From Nitrospirota bacterium (GTDB taxonomy: Bacteria; Nitrospirota; Thermodesulfovibrionia; Thermodesulfovibrionales; UBA6898), in contig JACRLQ010000043.1 in assembly GCA_016215155.1 (NCBI GenBank), positions 1 through 39,856 on the forward strand: a stretch of 39,856 bases of DNA. The letters are read 5' to 3'. The number at the start of each line of letters is the position of its first letter. Position 1 is the stretch's first letter. Under the pieces are notes generated by a model that saw only the letters and a program-made list of their open reading frames with translations, was not told where the DNA came from and made no database searches. The position numbers and the translations under genes were made by a program. This document shows positions 34,301 through 39,856 of this stretch, piece by piece.

Positions 34301-34958
34301 TAACTCGCTACCAGGTTCCGGAACAGGGCCGGTGTTCAGTTTCATTCCGAACCCGCCTCAGGCCGCCAGCGGAAGAACACTTCCTCTCTCGTATCAGTTG
34401 AAGGCAACAGTGGATATCGGAACGATGTCAAGGGACATTACAAAAGTTATAACGCAGGATGGTCTTGATGAATTGAGGCAAGAATATGAAGACCTTCCGC
34501 AAAGAGATTCGCAAGAGCGTTCCTGCTTCGATAAAGATGTGCCAACGTACGATGCACTTTTGGGTTTAAATGCTGAGCCGGATCGTCATGAGTGGCATAT
34601 ATTGAGATTGCACAATTTAAATCAACATGCTGTAGACACAGACAATAACTTTATTAGCGGCGATCTAAGAGTGACAAGTGGATATAGATGTCCAATAGGT
34701 AATCAGCGAGAAGTCAATAGAGGCGCGGGATCGATGACATCAAACCATCAATATGGGCGAGCATTTGACTTTAATCAGCAATCTAGCGGCGATAACTATG
34801 ATGCATTTGACGCAGCACGTAACGTCGGCGCGGGTGGTGATTCATATTTGCGCGCATCAAATGGAACACGATATTTTTTAAGAAATGGGTTCCCTCCAAG
34901 TCCGGGTCAACTTCCGTCAGGGGTCTCATATGTGCAAGGACATGTTGCATGGCAATAA
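31362..34958 (+). CDS. Large exported protein: pseudo-transglutaminase domain, beta-rich middle, C-terminal M15_3-type peptidase domain
   Basis: The 1198-residue protein has an N-terminal hydrophobic segment (residues 14-35) with a likely cleavage near CSAQ, then a charged helical stretch (60-175). A transglutaminase-fold domain follows (about 235-385). There Asp281 (GNDYDLSS) occupies the usual Cys place, while His352 (EHVYVEAY) and Asp380 (WVPLD) are kept. Residues 410-870 are a long unassigned region. A Cys-containing Ig-like part and a LRQEYEDL junction (about 1025-1065) lead to a C-terminal domain with SGYRCPIGNQ, then His1129 and Asp1136 in SNHQYGRAFDFN and His1194 in YVQGHVAW. These fit peptidase M15_3 metal ligands (D-Ala or L-Ala-D-Glu type peptidoglycan peptidases). 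A leader promoter precedes it and a HEAT-repeat gene follows. Confidence 0.85.
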   Translation: MKGKTKEREFLSKQFIAVNVFILFIITFQMPGLPDAVTPCSAQIYNQVADTNGALGPEGVAAIRIIESGNRLIKTLEKGEAIESHIDNVIRDISAFEVEDAESLRRFGDTEDKLKSTGSSKAWKRHREALDKYRARATEVKGHIEAVKEARKKKAQEGEIKQRIVTLVDSLEKDKLPYEYKLKDSSRLPWRVAEPGEIALLGNAPVVSGSAAQPLRNPPASDDLSPTPDVQITPEVQALAKSLGNDPLTIFRYVYNNYSYTPYYGSVKGSVDTYWEKEGNDYDLSSLLIALLRASNVPARYVKTKARVSAEKLMKITGINDPMAAMEYLDMSEVPVGYYASGGIISHVEVEHVYVEAYIPYGNYRGTGEDDTGKIWVPLDVSFKEIEPVQEGTDIASQMGFDWKAFSNEYLGGLVNMTPLDYYRGKVGGYVSQTYPGQSIDSLKRVDRIRTKLFDFIPGTLPYETVGTPELFSAIPNEQRHYVRFTIPEVLDYAASLPEVSGRRLTLSFEGADAEDQALIEAYGGIFKTPPYLIEVRPILRIDGIRAAEGTVMSAGIGTGFSITYTRPGGKTEVFDHHITTGSFNAVGITTGRVRPEFLTIAQVEPSEEPYIAKMLHSLVMKYHDRQNIARQTLGDTMKIKSRMLISEALVSSREDIKWALGMTPMSFEMSGFMIDAKEMVSGIMPVDGYDRKKIIDFAMVSGHEASYQENAVFEDSMFWVSGLSAVKGLQMLKAMGINVIELEPHTTYMNYALPEVVIEDINNALNMGWRVIAPETTGGLPAVPFIKYDPETGSAGYMIAARAGGLNWNISPITHEEDLTFIKDALEQSGLLRINFEILDPLSPYIAAMGDYFIALLRVVVVADAYAVQVVKEKPVYFDTDYRHYKQGQWPLYAVSPGQYKYKFDGRELLRFHVAEIIVTNEAPSCGPLVYPYRCGESFVARRDRTGDTLKATVIVGTNANVTWTCNGTAPNGGNNGNCNSLPGSGTGPVFSFIPNPPQAASGRTLPLSYQLKATVDIGTMSRDITKVITQDGLDELRQEYEDLPQRDSQERSCFDKDVPTYDALLGLNAEPDRHEWHILRLHNLNQHAVDTDNNFISGDLRVTSGYRCPIGNQREVNRGAGSMTSNHQYGRAFDFNQQSSGDNYDAFDAARNVGAGGDSYLRASNGTRYFLRNGFPPSPGQLPSGVSYVQGHVAWQ
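32586..33165 (+). repeat. Parent segment of a downstream partial duplication
   Basis: This part of the large gene, residues about 410-600, matches 35830-36165 in two blocks: about 32586-32640 and about 32888-33165. The roughly 250 bases between them are missing in the copy, and the deletion keeps the frame. Identity is high by eye, for example EAYGGIFKTPPYLIEVRPIL is unchanged. Confidence 0.85.
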
Positions 34959-34980
34959 AATGAAAATAGAGGGCATTCTA

Positions 34981-35823
34981 ATGAAAATACCCGTTTTTAG
35001 TGTATGTGTGATTATTTTTTGGAATATAATTAGTCCTGTCTCTGGGCTGGCAGAATCCAGAGCTGATTTGATACCCATCAAAGAGAAGTACTATCAAAAA
35101 TTAATTAGTTCTGATTTTTCGCAGCGCTATGAAGCAACAAGGTACTTCAACCAAAAGCTTGAGAAGGAAGATCTTACTGATGATGTTATTAAAGAATCGC
35201 TGAATTTATTAAAAAATGAAGCAGAGCGGATAATAAAGTTTAGAGAACTTTCACTCAAACCCGGTGTCCAAAGAATAGAAGAAAAGGTCCCTCATAATTT
35301 GCTTTATATGAATGATGAAGAATTTGCAGTATATTATGGTGATTTATGCGAGATTATTGGAAAATCAGCAAAGAAGGATTATCTGGCAATACTTATTGAG
35401 CATTGCTTAGAGCCAAAAGTATTTCTTTACTATGGCGCTGACGCAGTCGATCCAATCATTAGCACACTATTAGTGTCTATTTTACCAGATAAAAAGATGT
35501 CTGCAATATTTGTCTTAGGTGAGATGCTTAAGCCGAAGAAAGAGGGTTATATCACGAGTGGGGTTGATAGATCAAAAATTATGGCAGTTTTGATTCAAGC
35601 GACATCTGATAGTGATAGAAATATAAGGCAGGCATCAGTAAGAGCAATTGGTGATTCTGGTGATAAAGATGCCGTTCCAGTGCTAACGGAGATTGCCAAT
35701 AACGATCCGTTTTATTTCGAGAAGACGGATAGGACAACTGGCAAAATAATAACGAGGTACGCTGTCAGAGAGGAAGCAAAGAAGGCATTGGAGAAGATTA
35801 GAGAGAAAGACATTGCGAAATAA
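34981..35823 (+). CDS. Exported HEAT-repeat-like protein (candidate immunity protein 1)
   Basis: The 280-residue protein starts at ATG 34981, preceded by GAGGG about eight bases upstream; the frame continues upstream into the large gene but without a signal sequence. The N-terminus is a signal peptide (MKIPVFSVCVIIFWNIISPVSG). The body is all-helical, with two or three HEAT-like repeats in the C-terminal half: SDRNIRQASVRAIGDSGDKD is the clearest. It is paralogous to the protein at 36202-37062: both have a YYGDL/FYGDF helix, GADAVDPII/GENAVEPLI, and VREEAKKALEKI/VRDEAARTITRL. The DNA is visibly AT-rich (16 G+C in 35161-35220 by hand count). It follows the large gene by 22 bases. Binding partner unknown. 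Confidence 0.8.
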   Translation: MKIPVFSVCVIIFWNIISPVSGLAESRADLIPIKEKYYQKLISSDFSQRYEATRYFNQKLEKEDLTDDVIKESLNLLKNEAERIIKFRELSLKPGVQRIEEKVPHNLLYMNDEEFAVYYGDLCEIIGKSAKKDYLAILIEHCLEPKVFLYYGADAVDPIISTLLVSILPDKKMSAIFVLGEMLKPKKEGYITSGVDRSKIMAVLIQATSDSDRNIRQASVRAIGDSGDKDAVPVLTEIANNDPFYFEKTDRTTGKIITRYAVREEAKKALEKIREKDIAK

Positions 35824-36193
35824 GAACAAAGGTTACCTGGGCAGTCTTGTGAACATGACGCCGCTTGAATTCTACAAGGGCAAATTCGAGGGGGCGGATG
35901 CGGACGACAAGGCGTTGATTGAGGCATACGGCGGGATATTCAAGACTCCTCCATATCTTATAGAGGTGAGGCCTATTTTGAGGATCGACGGGATGAGGGC
36001 GGCAGAAGGCAGCGTTATGAGCGCCGGCACAGGGACCTGCTTCAGCATAACCTATACGAGACCCGGCGGAAAGACAGAGGTCTTCGACCATCACATTACC
36101 ACCGGCAGTTTCAATGCGGTTGGGATAACGACGGGCCGTGTGAGGCCTGAGTTTCTTGCCCTCCTGGATGGTAAGAATTTAATAGATCTATAG
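35824..36193 (+). pseudogene. Internally deleted fragment of the large exported protein gene
   Basis: The frame reads GYLGSLVNMTPLEFYKGK joined directly to FEGADADDKALIEAYGG and ends RPEFLALLDGKNLIDL-stop. It matches residues about 410-427 and 509-599 of the 1198-residue protein, with the 81 residues between deleted in frame. There is no signal peptide, no Shine-Dalgarno and no complete domain. A TTG at 35813 is the only start-like codon and lies inside the preceding gene. I treat it as a remnant of a second copy or a displaced module whose 3' neighbour is the second HEAT-repeat gene. Confidence 0.8.
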
Positions 36194-36201
36194 GAGGAAT
36201 T

Positions 36202-37062
36202 GTGAACAAATTCATTATTTGTGCCTGTTTCTGCTTGTTAATTTTGACAGTAGCTTCCTCAGCTATGAGTGACGTAATGGCCTCCGACGCGCAAAACCTA
36301 ATAAAACTATTTGAAGGCCCTCGTACTGCAAAATATGAGGAAAGAAGGAATATGATTAAAAAGGTTAAAGAGGGGAAACTTCAGGTTTCAGGTGAGATAA
36401 AGAAGTTGCTTATTGATAGATTTGAAAAGGCGAGCAACTTGCAGGAGGCATACGTCGAGAAGTTAGGAAAACAAGGAATTTCTGAGGGTAAAGCAACAGA
36501 TCGCTTCTATGAAGAATACGGCGGGCAAGAGTATGCGCAATTCTATGGCGACTTTGCAGCATTAGTTGCAGCGTTCAAAGACACGCGCGCAATTCAGTCA
36601 CTGCTGAAAGGTCTGTATTATTATGGCGGCAACGTTTTGCCAACAGAAGTTATTTCAACAGGAGAAAATGCAGTAGAGCCATTAATATCTGAAACTAAGT
36701 CGCGGAACAAACTTTTGAGAAGAATGGCCTTCTTCGTTCTGTCTGTATGGGCTAATGCTCCGGTAGCGTATCAGGACTACAGTATAGGTGAAGAATTAGC
36801 TATAAAGAATATCACGCAACTAAATGATTTAAAAGAAATCTTTCTGAAGGCTTTGAGCGATGAGGAGAAAGATATCCGCTTAAGTGCGGCTTATGGGTTA
36901 GGCGTATTTCCAGAAGCGGCAGTTATACAAAAATTAGAAGAAGTTGTCAGCAGTGATTCTTATCAGACTAAATACAGTAAGCAATATATAGTTAGAGATG
37001 AAGCAGCTCGAACTATAACGCGCCTAAAAAAGAAAATGGCATCAGATGATGCCTCGAAGTAA
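36202..37062 (+). CDS. Exported HEAT-repeat-like protein (candidate immunity protein 2)
   Basis: The 286-residue protein starts at GTG 36202 with AGGAGG at 36192-36197. It has a clear signal peptide (NKFIICACFCLLILTVASSAMS) and a helical body with HEAT-like units (LLRRMAFFVLSVWANAP, EKDIRLSAAYGLGVFPEAAV). It aligns by eye with the protein at 34981-35823 across its length, although identity is low, so the two are divergent paralogues. It follows the remnant of the large gene by 8 bases. No enzyme motif is seen. Being exported, it would act in the periplasm or on the surface. Confidence 0.8.
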   Translation: MNKFIICACFCLLILTVASSAMSDVMASDAQNLIKLFEGPRTAKYEERRNMIKKVKEGKLQVSGEIKKLLIDRFEKASNLQEAYVEKLGKQGISEGKATDRFYEEYGGQEYAQFYGDFAALVAAFKDTRAIQSLLKGLYYYGGNVLPTEVISTGENAVEPLISETKSRNKLLRRMAFFVLSVWANAPVAYQDYSIGEELAIKNITQLNDLKEIFLKALSDEEKDIRLSAAYGLGVFPEAAVIQKLEEVVSSDSYQTKYSKQYIVRDEAARTITRLKKKMASDDASK

Positions 37063-37118
37063 AATGCACAGGGATCATTAATTCATTAATTGTCGGCATA
37101 ACTGGCATAACGGCTTAT

Positions 37119-37146
37119 GATCGTTAATTTTGATGGATTAATGATC
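37119..37146. repeat. Inverted repeat after the second HEAT-repeat gene
   Basis: GATCGTTAAT (37119-37128) pairs with ATTAATGATC (37137-37146), with one mismatch. GGATCATTAAT at 37072-37082 is an additional perfect partner of 37137-37147. The three related arms lie in the 170-base gap before the next gene. No T-run follows, so terminator function is doubtful. Confidence 0.4.
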
Positions 37147-37232
37147 CTCTTGTTAAAAAACATATGTGATCTAACAATCAATGATTCGAGGATTAACTGT
37201 TTCTAAAGATGAAGCAAAGATCAGGGGGGACT

Positions 37233-39856
37233 ATGAATAAAGTGATCAGGTCACTATTCCTAATTATCATATCAGCGATCTTCTGTGCGGCGTCTCACGC
37301 TCATGCGAGCAGTCCTGAAGTCACGCGCGGTCTCTCATGGCTTAAGAACAGCCAGAAACCAGCAGGAAATTGGGGTGCTCAGAACAGCTTCCGGGATACT
37401 GCCGCCGCGGTTGACGCTCTTAAGACTCTTGGTGACGTGAGTCAGTCCTATTCACTTGCCATCGGGTGGATGAATGGTTCTTCCGTTGAAAGCAACGATT
37501 ATCTGGTCAGACGGGCCATGTCTCTGGCTAGGGCAGGAATTGACGTCAGAGTTCAATTGGAACAGTTCATTCTTTATCAGAACAATGACGGAGGCTGGGG
37601 GTATTCAGCTGGCTTTGAGAGCAATCCCTACGACACCGCCATGGTCTTGTACGCCTTCAAGACATCTCAATTCCATAGCCCGAATTCCGCAGCCAAGGCC
37701 GTCTCCTACCTTCTTTCAAAACAAAATACCGACGGCAGCTGGAGTGTGCTGAAGGACACACCCGGAGACCTGGCGGCAACTGCCCTCACCGCAATAGCGC
37801 TCAATAATTACGGCGACTCCACCCTCGCGTCGGGGCCTCTTGAAAGCGGGGCTTCATGGATAAAGTCCAAACAAAATTCCGACGGCGGGTTTGGGAATTC
37901 CCCCTCTACAGTCCACGGCACAGTAACTGCGGTCAAGACCCTGCTGGAGTGCGGCAGGCTTCAGTCTTCTCAGTTGCAGCCTGCCCTTGCGTATATCGCC
38001 TCGGGCCAGGCAGGTGACGGCAGTTGGGGCGGGCAGCCGTTTGATACGGCCATGGCCCTGCAGGTCCTTGGCGGGTTAAAGCCGAACCTGTCGATCTCAG
38101 GCGCAGACTTTACCCTGTCCGCTTCAGCGGTAAAAAGCGGAGAATCTGTCCGGCTATCTGCGACTGTGCGAAACACCGGTTCCGAGGACGCCAACAATAT
38201 TCCGGTTAAAATATTTCTGGAAGCTCCTGACCACACGAATTCAGAGCTCATTGCAGCAGAGACGATTTCCGGTCTGCCGGTCGGCGGCTCATATCCAATA
38301 TTAATGGATATTGATACAAAGGGCAGGGATGGCCTCTATCTCGTGACGATTAAAGTTGATCCTGACAACACGCTTGACGAATCCTCGAAACAGGATAATG
38401 AAAGCTCCCTCGATCTGGCCATTGAAGCCACAGCAGATCTGGCGCTTGTGAAGGAAGACATTCAATTTTCGCAGAATCCGGCGTATGCCGGAGATGATAT
38501 CACAATTTCAATTTCGGTCTCAAACAGCGGCAACTATCCGGCGTTGAACGTTAACGTTGCATATTATCTTGACGAAATATCACCCAAAACACTTATTGGG
38601 ACCAGCAAACTGCCTCCTGTCGAAGCAGGGAAAACCGCCCAGAGCAGCACAGTTTGGAAGGCGAATAAAACAGGCTCGGACATTGCCGTCTACGTTGTCG
38701 TTGACCCTGTTAACTCGATCAGGGAGTTGACTAAAGACAATAACATCGCAGCCTCTTCCCTTGTAGTGATGCCTGTAACGGAACCGAACCTTACGGTATC
38801 CTACAAAGACCTTTCGATAGATCCGCCCCTAGTAAATCAAGGCGGCAGAGTGGAGATATCTGCCCTCATAAGAAATGAGGGGCTGACTGCGTCCGGTTCC
38901 TTCGTTGTGGGATTTTATATGGGTGACCCATCGGCAGGGGGCGTACTTCTTGGGAGCAAGACCGTGGCCGGCATTGCCGCCCTTTCAGGTTCTCAAGTAA
39001 GTTTGATGTGGGAAAACATTTCCGCAAGCGGACAGATGCTGATTTTTGTGAAGGCCGATGTTCTAAACGCTATTCTGGAATCCGCTGAAGATGATAATAC
39101 CGCATTTGTATCAATGAGGGTCCTCAGTCCTCCTGACCTTACGATTACAACCAATTCTCTGACTTTTATGCCGTCCGTGGCCCAGGAGGGTGACAAGGTA
39201 ACTCTCTATGCGGCACTTGCTAACATTGGGGACCAGGATGCCCCTGAATTTACGGTGAACGCATACGAAGGGAACGCCCTCATCGGTACGAGTAATATCT
39301 CAAGTGTTCTTGGTAAATCCCAGACAGTGGCGACTTTTGTTTATGACACCACCGGAAAGTTGGGTAACCATGATATCAGTATCATTGTCGACCCGGACAA
39401 CAGGGTTAGTGAGATCAGCGAAACCAACAATCAGGCAGGGAAAGGTTTTGTAGTATTCAAAGCCGATGAACTGCTGTCGGAGAGGTATATATCCCCAAAT
39501 GGCGATGGGATCAAGGATTCGACCCTGTTTTTCTTCAAATTCTCCTCTCCGCAATCGCCGAGGGTCCAGGTCCGTGACTGGAACGGACTGATAATGAGGA
39601 CATTTGACAGTCAGGCCTTCCAAAATACCGCATCAGGGACTGTTTTATGGGATGGGTTGAATGACTCTGGGCTGGTTGTGGATGACGGTGAATATAAAAT
39701 ACAGGCCGTTGACCCGGAAGGCGCTATTTTGCAGGAAGCGTTGATTGTAGTTGACAACAACAGATCTTCTTTCGAAGATGCTCTGAAAACCGGCAACTTC
39801 CAGAAAATTAATCTTATGGCCCTAGTCCCTTCACCTGTAGAATTTGATGAGACACA
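37233..39856 (+). CDS. Large exported protein: terpenoid-cyclase-like toroid, four CARDB domains, FlgD-like Ig domain; 3' truncated
   Basis: The frame starts at ATG 37233 after GGGGGG and stays open to the window end, so the gene continues. There are 874 complete codons here. A signal peptide (VIRSLFLIIISAIFCAASHAHAS) is followed by an alpha/alpha-toroid of prenyltransferase/squalene-cyclase type, with repeats QNNDGGWGYS, QNTDGSWSV, QNSDGGFGNS and AGDGSWGGQ (residues about 30-285). Next come four CARDB-like units (about 290-740), each containing V(R/S)N-like strands and ending in a PDN(T/R)..E..E.DN motif. The last visible part, RYISPNGDGIKDST and VLWDGLNDSG, resembles FlgD/CHU_C-type Ig domains used by surface proteins. 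No catalytic residues of a cyclase are recognisable, so a binding or adhesive role is likely. Confidence 0.85.
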   Translation, partial: MNKVIRSLFLIIISAIFCAASHAHASSPEVTRGLSWLKNSQKPAGNWGAQNSFRDTAAAVDALKTLGDVSQSYSLAIGWMNGSSVESNDYLVRRAMSLARAGIDVRVQLEQFILYQNNDGGWGYSAGFESNPYDTAMVLYAFKTSQFHSPNSAAKAVSYLLSKQNTDGSWSVLKDTPGDLAATALTAIALNNYGDSTLASGPLESGASWIKSKQNSDGGFGNSPSTVHGTVTAVKTLLECGRLQSSQLQPALAYIASGQAGDGSWGGQPFDTAMALQVLGGLKPNLSISGADFTLSASAVKSGESVRLSATVRNTGSEDANNIPVKIFLEAPDHTNSELIAAETISGLPVGGSYPILMDIDTKGRDGLYLVTIKVDPDNTLDESSKQDNESSLDLAIEATADLALVKEDIQFSQNPAYAGDDITISISVSNSGNYPALNVNVAYYLDEISPKTLIGTSKLPPVEAGKTAQSSTVWKANKTGSDIAVYVVVDPVNSIRELTKDNNIAASSLVVMPVTEPNLTVSYKDLSIDPPLVNQGGRVEISALIRNEGLTASGSFVVGFYMGDPSAGGVLLGSKTVAGIAALSGSQVSLMWENISASGQMLIFVKADVLNAILESAEDDNTAFVSMRVLSPPDLTITTNSLTFMPSVAQEGDKVTLYAALANIGDQDAPEFTVNAYEGNALIGTSNISSVLGKSQTVATFVYDTTGKLGNHDISIIVDPDNRVSEISETNNQAGKGFVVFKADELLSERYISPNGDGIKDSTLFFFKFSSPQSPRVQVRDWNGLIMRTFDSQAFQNTASGTVLWDGLNDSGLVVDDGEYKIQAVDPEGAILQEALIVVDNNRSSFEDALKTGNFQKINLMALVPSPVEFDET

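Noticed and set aside
35813-36193. The fragment as a genuine small gene starting at TTG 35813
   Set aside because: There is no Shine-Dalgarno, the start lies inside the preceding gene, and the product is two non-adjacent pieces of the large protein without a signal peptide.
1-39856. CRISPR arrays, tRNA or rRNA genes, insertion sequences, phage integrase
   Set aside because: I found no regularly spaced direct repeats, no tRNA-like cloverleaf, and no transposase or integrase-like protein on either strand.

Overview
The window looks like a chromosomal contig from a Gram-negative anaerobe. My best guess is a Nitrospirota or deltaproteobacterium-like lineage. This is inferred from the mix of genes: a clostridial-type acyl-CoA dehydrogenase/ETF with a ferredoxin-fused EtfA, QueH, SpoIID with a SPOR protein in a lineage that need not sporulate, lipoproteins, and large secreted PKD/CARDB/transglutaminase-like proteins. 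No rRNA or 16S marker is present, so the taxonomy is inference. I saw no tRNA, rRNA, CRISPR array, transposase or integrase. No gene-free stretch exceeds about 260 bases.

Layout. (1) 1-986: the 3' end of a secreted repeat protein (InlB-like repeats, PKD domain, beta-helix-like tail). (2) 1160-5325, plus strand: hpt, queD, pmbA/tldE, a zinc-dependent MDR dehydrogenase and an LsrF-like class I aldolase/thiolase, tightly packed. (3) 5423-13245, plus strand: acyl-CoA dehydrogenase, etfB, ferredoxin-fused etfA, fabD, and a two-subunit biotin-dependent acyl-CoA carboxylase. This is an acyl-CoA oxidation/reduction and carboxylation module that probably includes an electron-bifurcating ETF. (4) 13388-27176, minus strand: a long run of overlapping housekeeping genes. 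An upstream set is argH, a lipoprotein, a sensor kinase and a NarL-type regulator. A second set, behind a good sigma70-like promoter, is gmhA-ruvC-ruvA-ruvB-queH-spoIID-queA-SPOR-phoH-pgpH-ybeY-dgkA/PAP2. With queD, the window carries three queuosine genes. phoH lacks any standard start codon for its conserved N-terminus; an ACG sits exactly where the ATG should be. (5) 27212-31101, plus strand: the widespread moxR-DUF58-transglutaminase trio, diverging from argH through overlapping face-to-face promoters. (6) 31362-39856, plus strand, accessory: an 1198-residue exported protein with a pseudo-transglutaminase domain and a C-terminal M15_3-type peptidase domain, followed by a signal-peptide HEAT-repeat protein, a decayed in-frame-deleted copy of the middle of the large protein, a second paralogous signal-peptide HEAT-repeat protein, and finally a large secreted alpha/alpha-toroid plus CARDB protein cut by the window end.

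The region most likely to hold something undescribed is 31362-37062. Its organisation (large exported protein with an AT-richer C-terminal enzymatic tip, small gene immediately downstream, then a fragment of the parent core followed by a paralogue of that small gene) is the layout of polymorphic toxin/immunity loci with displaced orphan modules. Here the proposed tip is a peptidoglycan-peptidase-like domain and the proposed immunity proteins are exported HEAT-repeat proteins. This is a hypothesis from architecture only.
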